Positions 8,179 to 15,646 of a stretch of DNA of 59,137 bases are shown in pieces. The notes under the pieces were generated by a model. That model did no database searches and was not told the origin of the DNA. It saw only the letters and a program-made list of their open reading frames with translations. Origin of the DNA: JAVBMU01 sp031551755 (GTDB lineage Bacteria > Actinomycetota > Actinomycetes > Actinomycetales > Cellulomonadaceae); contig JAVBNE010000031.1 of assembly GCA_031551755.1 (NCBI GenBank), forward strand, positions 1-59,137, in the 5' to 3' direction. How positions within the stretch are numbered: position 1 is the stretch's first letter; every line of letters starts with the position of its first letter. A program made the translations under genes and the position numbers.

Positions 8179-8724
8179 TTACAAGTTAAAGTAGGTTTTG
8201 TTAAATGTTTGGATATTTTTAAGAAGATCTTCAAAAACATTATCATTTTTGTGTACAGCGTATTCATCAAGTATTATAGCAATATTTTCAAATATAGAAT
8301 TTATTGTATTGCATAATTTTACGTCTTTTGAACTTGCATCAATCAGATTTAAAAACCATTCACAAGTAATACATGAAATTGCTTTAATATTAACTGGGCT
8401 ATCTTCAAGATGTTCTTCAATTTTCTGAGAGAATTGATTTATGTATTTCCTCCAGTATAAAATAACAGACGGCTTATTGAGCATATGATCATATATAAAA
8501 GCTTCACATGGGTCAATATAATCAACTGATCTAGTCCCAAGGAGTGTGTTTGCATCAACTTTAAAAATTTCAGCAAGCTTTAAAATTATTGATATTGTTG
8601 GTTCTAAATCTCCTTTTTCATATTTTGATATATTGCTTCTTGCTATATCTAGTTTTGAAGCTAATTCTTCCTGAGATAAGTTATTCATTAATCTATATTT
8701 TTTTAGTGTTTCACCAAAAGTCAT
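8179..8724 (-). CDS. Xre-family regulator, candidate lysogeny repressor
   Basis: The 181-residue protein has an N-terminal Cro/CI-type helix-turn-helix (LSQEELASKLDIARSNISKYE, about residues 16-37). The helical C-terminal part has no visible LexA-type Ser/Lys protease site. It is divergent from an 86-residue Cro-like gene across a 177-bp operator region, the arrangement of an immunity switch. I infer that it holds the lysogenic state. With no self-cleavage domain and no ImmA-type protease gene seen, the induction route is unclear. Confidence 0.75.
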   Translation of the reverse strand: MTFGETLKKYRLMNNLSQEELASKLDIARSNISKYEKGDLEPTISIILKLAEIFKVDANTLLGTRSVDYIDPCEAFIYDHMLNKPSVILYWRKYINQFSQKIEEHLEDSPVNIKAISCITCEWFLNLIDASSKDVKLCNTINSIFENIAIILDEYAVHKNDNVFEDLLKNIQTFNKTYFNL

Positions 8725-8772
8725 CTAAATGTCCTCCTGAGGATTAATATTATAAATATTATATCTAAAATG

Positions 8773-8796
8773 GAACAAAAAGTATTGATTTTGTTC
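8773..8796. promoter_or_regulatory. Operator-like inverted repeat in the first switch region
   Basis: GAACAAAA (8773-8780) and TTTTGTTC (8789-8796) are a perfect inverted repeat. On the minus strand the left arm gives TTGTTC, usable as a -35 for the repressor gene. A half-site-like TTTCAAAA follows at 8812. It is a good candidate binding site for the 8179-8724 or 8902-9162 product. Confidence 0.5.
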
Positions 8797-8804
8797 AAAA
8801 ATAA

Positions 8805-8833
8805 TTGCCTGTTTCAAAAATAGAGATTATAAT
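8805..8833 (+). promoter_or_regulatory. Promoter for the Cro-like gene
   Basis: TTGCCT (8805-8810), a 17-base spacer and TATAAT (8828-8833) make a good sigma-A promoter reading right into the Cro-like gene. Confidence 0.6.
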
Positions 8834-8901
8834 TAATCATATGGTAATAAAAATAGAAATATAATATGATTTGTTCTTACAAGGAACTAAAGGAGGTAAA
8901 A

Positions 8902-9162
8902 ATGTTTTATGATTTAATGGTATTGCGAAAGAAAAATAAAATAACTCAAAAAGATTTAGCTAAAGAATTAAATATACCTAAATCAAGTTATTCAAAAAAA
9001 GAAAGAGGAGAATGTAATTTTACAATTAGACAAGCAAAAATTATTGCAGATTATTTCAATAAAACAATTGAAGAAGTCTTTTTTCCAAATGAGAATCCAA
9101 AGAAAATTTTAAAAATATATAAGTTGAAAAATGAAATTAGGAATCTTAATAGGAGGGTATAA
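8902..9162 (+). CDS. Cro-like Xre regulator
   Basis: An 86-residue protein with a helix-turn-helix at ITQKDLAKELNIPKSSYSKKE (about residues 14-34). The ATG at 8902 sits just after AGGAGG; an ATG at 8866 is less likely. The last bases overlap the Rha-type gene as TAATG, so the pair is translated together. Its place opposite the 181-residue repressor suggests the lytic side of the first switch. Confidence 0.75.
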   Translation: MFYDLMVLRKKNKITQKDLAKELNIPKSSYSKKERGECNFTIRQAKIIADYFNKTIEEVFFPNENPKKILKIYKLKNEIRNLNRRV

Positions 9163-9824
9163 TGGGAAAATTGATTTTAAATGAAGAGTTTAACCTTTAT
9201 GAAAAAGATGGTGAAATATTTTGTGATAGTTTGCAGATAGCAGAAAGTTTTGAGAAAAGACATGATAATGTATTGGGTGATATTAGAAAAATATTAGAAG
9301 AAGTAGATGATAAAATTTGGCTCCTTAATTTTCAGGAGCGAGATTATAAAGATAGAGGGAAAACTTATCCGAAATATTTATTAACAAAAGATGGATTTAT
9401 ATTGTTAGTTATGGGATATACAGGAAAAAAAGCAATGTCTATAAAAATATCTTATATTACAAGTTTTAATAATATGAAAAAATTTATAAATAATCTAATG
9501 GAAGCAAAAAATGAATTTCCTGAATTCACGCAAGCAATAATGGAAGCTCACGAAGAACCACAAAATTATCATTATACAAATGAGATAGATATGATAAATA
9601 AAATTGTATTAGGAATGAGAGCTAAGAAATTTAAAGAAATTAACAATATTGATAAAACAGTGGCTTCTATACGTCCATACTTAAGTACTTTTCAAATTGA
9701 AGCTATTAGAAAATTGCAAAGAATTGACATAGGATTAATTATTTCAGGTCAGGATTATGAACAAAGAAAAAATATCTTGACATATCAATATGATAATTTT
9801 TGTTTAAAGCAGATTGCTGTTTAG
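9162..9824 (+). CDS. Rha-type phage regulatory protein
   Basis: The 220-residue protein carries the Rha N-terminal domain: LQIAESFEKRHDNVLGDI near residues 21-40, a variable stretch near 50-62, then YLLTKDGFILLVMGYTGKKA near 68-88. The C-terminal half is a separate helical domain. Rha proteins act as phage regulators or antirepressors. The variable stretch is encoded by a perfect 20-base hairpin sequence (9320-9339) that recurs downstream at 10410-10429. Confidence 0.82.
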   Translation: MGKLILNEEFNLYEKDGEIFCDSLQIAESFEKRHDNVLGDIRKILEEVDDKIWLLNFQERDYKDRGKTYPKYLLTKDGFILLVMGYTGKKAMSIKISYITSFNNMKKFINNLMEAKNEFPEFTQAIMEAHEEPQNYHYTNEIDMINKIVLGMRAKKFKEINNIDKTVASIRPYLSTFQIEAIRKLQRIDIGLIISGQDYEQRKNILTYQYDNFCLKQIAV

Positions 9825-9836
9825 GAGGTCAATGTT

Positions 9837-10160
9837 ATGATAAAATTTATAGATGAATTTATTTCATTTGAACGGATTATTGAATATCACTGTAATTATT
9901 GCAATTGTCCAATGGATAATTGGAGACCTCTTGAAACTTATAAAAGTGATAGAAGTTGCGAATTTTATTCAAATGTGTATGATATAGCATACGATATAGA
10001 ACATATTTATGGATATATTGATAAATGTAAACTTATTGAAGAATGCATTCAACTGAAAGAAAAATTCCAAGATATTGAAAATTTTGAAGAAACAATAATT
10101 GAATGTTTTAATATATTTGATGATTTAGGAGCATTTAATATTAACAATTTTAAGTATTAA
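9837..10160 (+). CDS. Hypothetical early protein, 107 residues
   Basis: It follows the Rha-type gene by 12 bp with a strong TAGGAGGTC. The N-terminal part has a Cys-Asn-Tyr-Cys-Asn-Cys cluster (about residues 20-25) that could bind metal. The rest is acidic and helical. I do not recognise the family. It probably belongs to the early rightward operon. Confidence 0.6.
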   Translation: MIKFIDEFISFERIIEYHCNYCNCPMDNWRPLETYKSDRSCEFYSNVYDIAYDIEHIYGYIDKCKLIEECIQLKEKFQDIENFEETIIECFNIFDDLGAFNINNFKY

Positions 10161-10204
10161 TAAAGATTATTAGGTATATTGATCAAATGATTAATAGTAT
10201 TGAT

Positions 10205-10431
10205 AAAGCAGGAGTCCCCAAATTTGGGGAGTCATAAGTAAAGATGCATAGATAAATGACTGACCCCAAATCTGGGTTGAGTAAATATCATATGTACAAA
10301 TTATAGTTTTAAAAGACTTTCGTAGCGGAATTTTCCGCCGCCAATTTTCCTAAGCTCAATTTTGCATTGAGTAAGTACAACAGAATTTAATAAATAATAA
10401 TAAGATTTCGCTCCTTAATTTTCAGGAGCCA
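10205..10431. repeat. Array of palindromes resembling Rha variable-segment fragments
   Basis: This gene-free stretch holds a row of hairpin-forming words: a 16-bp palindrome TCCCCAAATTTGGGGA (10212-10227), ACCCCAAATCTGGGTT (10263-10278), GCGGAATTTTCCGC (10325-10338), CTCAATTTTGCATTGAG (10355-10371) and GCTCCTTAATTTTCAGGAGC (10410-10429). The last is an exact copy of rha 9320-9339. The codons around it match too (Asn-Lys-Ile-Ser-Leu-Leu-Asn-Phe-Gln-Glu against Asp-Lys-Ile-Trp-Leu-Leu-Asn-Phe-Gln-Glu). Confidence 0.55.
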
Positions 10432-10622
10432 AAATATAGCTCATTTTTGTTCAAATGATATTTTAATACTACAATTTTTATACTCTTATCAAGAATGATG
10501 TAGATTTATTACAATAATTACAGAAAATAAAACAATTACTACATTTTTGTAGTAAATTAATACTAATATTGTATAATTAATAATGTGATAATTTTAGTTA
10601 TATTTTGTTAGGAGGAATAAAA

Positions 10623-11717
10623 ATGAAAAATGATAAACCAAAAAACAAGAAAAAATCTAAAGCACCGATTGCAATAGGGGTAGTAGCAGTATTGGGTATT
10701 TATGGCATGTTCACAAATGGTAGTAAAGATAAGAATGATGAAATATCTGATAGTACAAATGCAATGGTAAATGTTACACAACAAGTTGAAAATACAACTC
10801 AGAATATTAATACTACCATAAAAGTTGCATCTAAAAGCTTACAAACTAACACAACAGAAACTGATTCAAACAGTAAGATTAATTATGAAAACTATCTAAA
10901 CATTAAAATGGGGTCAAGCTATGATGATGTGCGTGCTGTTTTAGGAGAAGGTAAAGAAATTAATTCAACAGAGTCTGGTGGAATAAAGTCTGTAGTATAT
11001 GATTGGAATGAATCAGACAAATCACTTGATATAAATGTTATTATAACTAATAATATTGTTAGCGGAAAATCTCAATATGGTTTAAACAACACAAAGTCAA
11101 ATGTAAACATGGATCAGTATAATAAATTAAGTATTGGAATGTCTTATAATGATGCGAGGTCAATTATTGGTGATGGTATACTTTCTAATGAATCTTCTTT
11201 ACTTGACAATGATTCTAAGATTTATACATGGACTAATGAAGATTTTTCAAGCGTATATTTAACATTTATAAATGATAAACTATCTTCAATGTCTCAAGTT
11301 AATTTGAATAAAGATGTTACAACTAATAGTACACAATCTAATACAACACAAAGCATATTTGCAGACGAGAATACTACAAGCAAAACAACAAGGACAGAAA
11401 ATACAACAAATTCAACAGTTAATACTACTAAAAATACAACAAGCCAACCCATAAATACTACAGAAAAGATTGAGAACACAACAAGCAAATCAATTGATAC
11501 TACAGCTGCACCTGTTCAAGAAACACAAGCTCCTGAACCAGTACAAACTACACAAGCTGTAAATTCAAATAGTGATAGAATTGTTTATTGGACTCCAAAT
11601 GGGAAGTCATATCATTTTAATGATAAATGTTCTACATTAACAAGAAGTAAAACAATATTAAATGGACCATTAAGCCAATGCCCTAAGAGTGATCCTTGCG
11701 ATAAATGCGCTTATTAA
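10623..11717 (+). CDS. Membrane-anchored surface protein: two repeat domains, Thr-rich linker, Cys ribbon
   Basis: A 364-residue protein with AGGAGG before the ATG at 10623. A basic N-terminus leads into one transmembrane segment (about residues 15-32). Two related domains follow (about 90-155 and 166-228), each with a Ile-Gly/Lys-Met-Gly/Ser-x-Tyr-Asp/Asn-Asp-Ala/Val-Arg motif, like DUF3862/SmpA-BLIP folds. A Thr/Asn-rich linker (230-315) and a terminal domain with four Cys (YWTPNGKSYH..C..L..C..CDKC) end the protein. It is likely exposed outside the cell. As a monocistronic gene with its own terminator it may be a lysogen-expressed accessory gene. Confidence 0.65.
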   Translation: MKNDKPKNKKKSKAPIAIGVVAVLGIYGMFTNGSKDKNDEISDSTNAMVNVTQQVENTTQNINTTIKVASKSLQTNTTETDSNSKINYENYLNIKMGSSYDDVRAVLGEGKEINSTESGGIKSVVYDWNESDKSLDINVIITNNIVSGKSQYGLNNTKSNVNMDQYNKLSIGMSYNDARSIIGDGILSNESSLLDNDSKIYTWTNEDFSSVYLTFINDKLSSMSQVNLNKDVTTNSTQSNTTQSIFADENTTSKTTRTENTTNSTVNTTKNTTSQPINTTEKIENTTSKSIDTTAAPVQETQAPEPVQTTQAVNSNSDRIVYWTPNGKSYHFNDKCSTLTRSKTILNGPLSQCPKSDPCDKCAY

Positions 11718-11750
11718 TTTGAATACATAGAATAAAATATTACTTTTTTT

Positions 11751-11790
11751 AAAGCCATAAGCAATTTGTTTATGGCTTTTGTCCTTAAGT
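11751..11790 (+). terminator. Terminator after the surface protein gene
   Basis: AAAGCCATAA (11751-11760) and TTATGGCTTT (11770-11779) form a perfect 10-bp stem followed by T residues. Thirty bases of this hairpin (11753-11782) recur exactly at 58857-58886. Confidence 0.8.
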
Positions 11791-11959
11791 GAACAAAAAA
11801 TAATGAATATTTATACATTTCTGAAGATAAGATTTTATGTTTTTCTTATTATAAATATTGTACAAATGTACGACAAAAACACACCAGAGATAGAGTTAGA
11901 GTATAGAGACAGAATTAGATACACAACTACAACAAAATAAATTGTGATACCATTTTGTA

Positions 11960-12074
11960 GTGTTGCTTAATAAAGCAGAAAAACTCAGAAAACTTAAAGA
12001 AATCAAACCAGAATTATTAAGTATGACTATTAGCACTATTACAAGGGGGGAAAAACAAAAAGAAAAACAAATAT
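11960..12074 (+). pseudogene. Truncated gene fragment related to the right-edge frame
   Basis: Reading from about 11966 gives Leu-Leu-Asn-Lys-Ala-Glu-Lys, then Pro-Glu-Leu-Leu-Ser-Met-Thr-Ile-Ser-Thr before it runs into Lys-rich codons and a stop. The right-edge frame at 58899 onward encodes Thr-Glu-Leu-Leu-Ser-Met-Thr and then Met-Thr-Ile-Ser-Thr. Both fragments follow the same hairpin. I read this as a broken copy of an unidentified gene. Confidence 0.45.
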
Positions 12075-12249
12075 AAAAAAAGAAGAAAATATTGTTTAGT
12101 AGTAATTAATATGGATTTAAAAATTGATAATAAGGTTATGTTACTATAAAGCATTTATAGCTTATTTAAGCAACTTTATTTTTAAAAGGTATTTTATATT
12201 AAAAACAAATAAAAATTGATTACATATATATTAAAATGCAAAATTTTAA

Positions 12250-12498
12250 TATTTAGACTTTGAACTAAACAATGTAACTTAAAAAGATTGATTTAGAACA
12301 TGGTAATAAAAATCATGAAGATGACGAAAAAGAGTCAATCATTGACCAAAATACGTCCAACATTGACCAAAATACGTCCAACATTGTGCCAAAATGTCAC
12401 AATGACATAGTGTCAGATTGGCACAATGGAAAGTGCCAACTTGGCACCGACAATACCAAAGACTACTACAAAGACTACACAGAGATTACTATATAGAG
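12250..12498 (+). pseudogene. Non-coding copy of the initiator linker with three iterons
   Basis: Bases 12386-12480 are identical to 19306-19400 inside the replication initiator gene (95 bp, no mismatch). The upstream 80 bases resemble codons before that point, with a 21-bp tandem duplication (12341-12361, 12362-12382). The frame has no proper start and ends at TAG shortly after. Three of the four palindromic iterons are kept (12386-12400, 12410-12424, 12433-12447). The rest of 11790-12630 contains only A/T-rich DNA. Confidence 0.85.
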
Positions 12499-12632
12499 TA
12501 TATATACAATTGATTTAAACTTGATGAAAAATAATACATATTAATACAAATCAATAAATAATTATACGAAATTAGTCCTAAATAAAGTTAAACTTGTTTA
12601 TGGCTTTTTCTATTTAATGTAAAAATATTTTT

Positions 12633-12842
12633 TTAATCAAGAAATTTAATTGATACACTTTTATAAGTAGTTTTAATAGACTCTAGCATTTTATCTTTTT
12701 CATAATATATTAATTCTGTAGCACTATATCCATCATAAATTATACCATATACAGTAACTTCTTCTGAAACTACCTCACCAGCGCAAATGGAAAAATAAGT
12801 TAATACCGCACGTCGTCCATTTTCTTTTTTGAAATTTATCAT
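12633..12842 (-). CDS. Small hypothetical protein, 69 residues
   Basis: It is preceded on the minus strand by AGAGGT and lies 22 bp after the SWIM-protein gene, so it is the last gene of a three-gene leftward operon (Xre, SWIM, this). The sequence suggests a small beta-rich fold with a Lys/Arg-rich start. I do not recognise it. Confidence 0.55.
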   Translation of the reverse strand: MINFKKENGRRAVLTYFSICAGEVVSEEVTVYGIIYDGYSATELIYYEKDKMLESIKTTYKSVSIKFLD

Positions 12843-12864
12843 TTTATACCTCTTAAGTTATTTA

Positions 12865-13692
12865 TTAAAGTTGTAAATAAGTATAACTTTGTGAAGAAAG
12901 ATTAAATCTATGCATCATTTTTAAGTAAAGTGATTTATATTTTTTATCCATAGTAGGCGTTGGAATTAATACAAAAATACTAGAATTTAATGCTTCACAT
13001 TCAACTAATAAATCCTTTGTAAGAATTTTAATTAATGTTTTTGTTATAGAACGTTTGTTTATATTTTGAGTTTTGTCTTGTGGTAGTAAATCAATAAGTT
13101 TAAGTATATTTTCTCGACCTAGAAGCTGTAATTTTTCTTTAATTGTTCCAGGATGAATTGCAAAAAAACCATAATTAACTAACTTTTGAGATAAGTCAGA
13201 ATCAAATGTAGCATATGATATGGAATTACGATATGCAAAAGGCGAAATAATCTGAAGAAAATATTCTAACTCTTCAATAGAGCAATTTTCAATATTATGA
13301 AGGATACTTTGAATATTATAAAACTGTGTAATTTCTCCTGTTTCATTATTTACATACTCATCATACATTTCATCAGAACTAAAAAGTACTAATGATCCTA
13401 AAGGACTGCAATAAATTTCTTCAGTGTTTGAATTTTGAATATTAAATATACCAGTTTCATGAGCAAGTCTATATATATGTTTGCAAGGAAGTTTTCTAGT
13501 TGCGAAATCGACACATGTACAGTTTTCAAGAGTAGTTTTATAGGGGATTTTTCCCGAACCACTAATCAAAGCTGTTTTTGATTCTAGGTTAAGTTGAATT
13601 TTTTTAGAAGAAATTTTCATGGCAGACTTTTGCCTATTTAATTGCTCTGGAGTATTATGTAACTCTTTGTTATTCCATAAATTGGTATTCAT
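12865..13692 (-). CDS. SWIM zinc-finger protein
   Basis: The 275-residue protein has a clear SWIM motif C-x-C-x9-C-x-H: Cys58, Cys60, Cys70 and His72. SWIM fingers bind nucleic acid or protein. The remaining 200 residues are helical and unrecognised; no helicase or nuclease motif is visible. The ribosome binding site is weak (GGTGGTG). It lies behind the Xre gene 13724-14035 in the same direction, so it may be made in the lysogen, perhaps in defence or control (inference). Confidence 0.7.
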   Translation of the reverse strand: MNTNLWNNKELHNTPEQLNRQKSAMKISSKKIQLNLESKTALISGSGKIPYKTTLENCTCVDFATRKLPCKHIYRLAHETGIFNIQNSNTEEIYCSPLGSLVLFSSDEMYDEYVNNETGEITQFYNIQSILHNIENCSIEELEYFLQIISPFAYRNSISYATFDSDLSQKLVNYGFFAIHPGTIKEKLQLLGRENILKLIDLLPQDKTQNINKRSITKTLIKILTKDLLVECEALNSSIFVLIPTPTMDKKYKSLYLKMMHRFNLSSQSYTYLQL

Positions 13693-13723
13693 ATTAACAC
13701 CACCACTATTAATTACTTTTGAA

Positions 13724-14035
13724 TCATTTGTTCATAGCCTCAATAAAATCATTAAGTTTTTTAATTTGTTCATCATTAAGTTTTTTAGCATTGTGAATTA
13801 GTTTATTAATATTAATATTTATCTCTTGTTGGTCATTGAAAAAATCTTGTAATGTTATTCCAAATGCATCACATATTTTCGATAACTTATTAACCGAAAT
13901 ATTAGTTTTACAATTTTCAGTATCGGTAATAAATGATTGTGTGACACCTGATTTATCAGCAAGTTTATTAGTGCTTAAATTATGTTTATCCCTAAGTTCT
14001 TTAATTCTTTTACTAATGTATTGATTTAGTTCCAT
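13724..14035 (-). CDS. Xre-family regulator of the second switch
   Basis: A 103-residue protein with a helix-turn-helix (LSTNKLADKSGVTQSFITDTE, about residues 20-40) and a helical C-terminal tail likely used for dimer contact. It is divergent from the 79-residue Xre gene and heads the leftward operon with the SWIM protein. The 180-bp intergenic region holds ATCGAT-type words (near 14062 and 14177) that may be operators. Confidence 0.75.
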   Translation of the reverse strand: MELNQYISKRIKELRDKHNLSTNKLADKSGVTQSFITDTENCKTNISVNKLSKICDAFGITLQDFFNDQQEINININKLIHNAKKLNDEQIKKLNDFIEAMNK

Positions 14036-14215
14036 ATAATCACCTAATTATTTTTTAATCGGTAAATCGATAATTTAATATTATATGCAAGTAGGAGAAA
14101 AATCAAGATATAGCTAGATTATAAAGGAAAAATTAAACAAATTAATAGATAAAGAGATTAAATAAGCTTTGAATTTAATCGATATATCTATTATAATAAA
14201 ATCAGGAGGTAGTTA

Positions 14216-14455
14216 ATGAAAAAAACAAAACAATTAGTGATAAATGAGTTAAAACAAATAATTGGATTCAACTTAAAACAAAGGCGTGAGGAGCAAAACT
14301 TAAGTCAAAATGAATTGTCTACTAAATCAAATGTTCCTCAGTCGATAATCAGTGATCTTGAGTCCGGAAAAATAGATTCATCTATAAGTACAGTTTATAA
14401 ACTAGCATTAACATTAGGCTGTAAAATTGATGAACTAATTGATGATAGAAAATAA
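14216..14455 (+). CDS. Xre-family regulator of the second switch, 79 residues
   Basis: A helix-turn-helix lies at LSQNELSTKSNVPQSIISDLE (about residues 30-50). TCAGGAGGTAG precedes the ATG. It is divergent from 13724-14035. The 200 bp after it (14456-14661) hold no gene and a GTGCCAGTGC word near 14579. Confidence 0.75.
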   Translation: MKKTKQLVINELKQIIGFNLKQRREEQNLSQNELSTKSNVPQSIISDLESGKIDSSISTVYKLALTLGCKIDELIDDRK

Positions 14456-14661
14456 ATAAATTAAAAAAACAAAATAGATCCTTGAAAACTGAATAAAGGC
14501 AGATAAGAAACCATTAAGAAAATGGGAATCCACCCAGCTTGAAAGGAAGTGTTAGATGTTTAAAGACATGAAATGCAGTGCCAGTGCAATAATTTAATTT
14601 ATTTTAACATTAAAACTTGTAGCAAAAAAGAACTAAATTGCTACAAAAAGGAGGAAAAAAA

Positions 14662-15171
14662 TTGAAGTCAAATACTGTAGAGATGTTGAGCAGTGTTTTA
14701 GCAGATAAGAGAAGAAATGCAGGTTTGACGCAAAAATACATAGCTTTTAAATGCAACAAAAGTAGACAACAACTGCAAAAGATTGAACATGGAGACAGAG
14801 AGCTAAAAGTTAGAGATCTTATTATTTATTTAGAGTCAATTGACGATCCAATACTATATTTGCAAACTATATATTTAATTACGAATGGTTTATTTGGAAT
14901 AAAAGATTTAGATGACGATGAAATTCACCCAGCAGTTATGTATTTTAGATTTAATACAGATATTCAAAAATTATTGCAAATGCTTAGAAAATATCCATTA
15001 GTAGATAAAAAGATTGATAAAGATAGCCTAAAAGATGTATTGAGCTCAATGATTGAATTAACTCAAACGCTTATGAGTTTTATAGCTGTAGTAAGTAAAT
15101 TTTACAATGTTTCATTAAAAGAAAATATAAAAAAAGTTGATTGTGAGTCAACTTTTATGGGAATAGAGTAG
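14662..15171 (+). CDS. Xre-family DNA-binding protein with helical C-terminus
   Basis: A 169-residue protein starting at TTG 14662, eight bases after AAAGGAGG; the TTG at 14638 has no ribosome binding site. The helix-turn-helix is LTQKYIAFKCNKSRQQLQKIE (about residues 21-41). The C-terminal 110 residues are helical and unknown. It lies between the second and third switches and is read toward the mini-CRISPR. Confidence 0.7.
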   Translation: MKSNTVEMLSSVLADKRRNAGLTQKYIAFKCNKSRQQLQKIEHGDRELKVRDLIIYLESIDDPILYLQTIYLITNGLFGIKDLDDDEIHPAVMYFRFNTDIQKLLQMLRKYPLVDKKIDKDSLKDVLSSMIELTQTLMSFIAVVSKFYNVSLKENIKKVDCESTFMGIE

Positions 15172-15207
15172 GAATGAAGTCAACAGACATAGAAGGTGAT
15201 GAATTGA

Positions 15208-15302
15208 ATTTACATTCCACATAGTTGATAAAAGACAACATTAGTCTTCAATGTACAGTACACCTTATGTTTAATTTACATTCCACATAGTTAATGAAAT
15301 AC
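15208..15302 (-). CRISPR. One-spacer CRISPR-like mini-array, type I-B-like repeat
   Basis: Two 29-base units at 15208-15236 and 15274-15302 share their first 19 bases, ATTTACATTCCACATAGTT, and diverge somewhat at the far end. They flank a 37-base spacer (15237-15273). On the minus strand the repeat reads AACTATGTGGAATGTAAAT at its 3' end, the form of clostridial type I-B repeats such as those of C. difficile (from memory). No cas genes are in the window. The right unit abuts the stop codon of the leftward Xre gene 15303-15524, so that gene's transcript would run through it. Confidence 0.75.
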
Positions 15303-15524
15303 TTATTTATGCGAGTTTGGATTGTTGGAACGACCTACAAGATAATCAAGCGATACATTGAAGTAATCGGCTAGATTTAATAATCTTTCAAAGTTGGGGG
15401 TAGAATTGCCAATTTCATAATCCCTGTAACCTCTATCAGTAATTTTTAAAAAGTCTGCAACTTGTTTTTGAGTTACACCTTTAGCTTGACGTAATTGTTT
15501 TAAACGTTCATTAAATGCAGGCAT
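15303..15524 (-). CDS. Xre-family repressor of the third switch
   Basis: A 73-residue protein that is almost entirely one helix-turn-helix domain (VTQKQVADFLKITDRGYRDYE, about residues 17-37), ending in SLDYLVGRS as is common in phage repressors. It is divergent from a 69-residue Xre gene. Two palindromic operators and a strong promoter lie between them. The mini-CRISPR starts at the base after its stop codon. Confidence 0.78.
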   Translation of the reverse strand: MPAFNERLKQLRQAKGVTQKQVADFLKITDRGYRDYEIGNSTPNFERLLNLADYFNVSLDYLVGRSNNPNSHK

Positions 15525-15565
15525 AATTCACCTCTAAAAATATTTAATTAATATACTAAAAGTCA

Positions 15566-15594
15566 TTGACAGGAGAATAAATCTCCTATACAAT
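15566..15594 (+). promoter_or_regulatory. Strong rightward promoter of the third switch
   Basis: TTGACA (15566-15571), 17 bases and TACAAT (15589-15594) make a near-consensus promoter. The spacer is itself an operator-like palindrome, so a bound repressor would block it. Confidence 0.75.
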
Positions 15595-15622
15595 AATATT
15601 AACAGGAAAATAAATCTCCTGT
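15569..15622. promoter_or_regulatory. Two palindromic operators of the third switch
   Basis: ACAGGA-N9-TCCTAT (15569-15589) and ACAGGA-N9-TCCTGT (15602-15622) share the inner AATAAATC. They begin 33 bp apart, about three helical turns, which would favour cooperative binding. The first overlaps the promoter and the second lies between promoter and gene. Confidence 0.7.
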
Positions 15623-15646
15623 TAAAAACAAAGGAGAGGGTGATAA

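Noticed and set aside
8773..8796. SOS (LexA) box in the first switch
   Set aside because: The clostridial/Bacillus LexA form GAAC-N4-GTTC needs a four-base gap; here the arms GAAC and GTTC are 16 bases apart.
11863..11941. Short frame with Thr-Pro-Glu-Ile-Glu-Leu pattern in the gene desert
   Set aside because: Looks a little like an initiator linker but is too short and without a ribosome binding site to call.
14475..14495. rRNA-operon-like CTTGAAAACTGAATA word
   Set aside because: No rRNA or tRNA sequence adjoins it; a short chance match.
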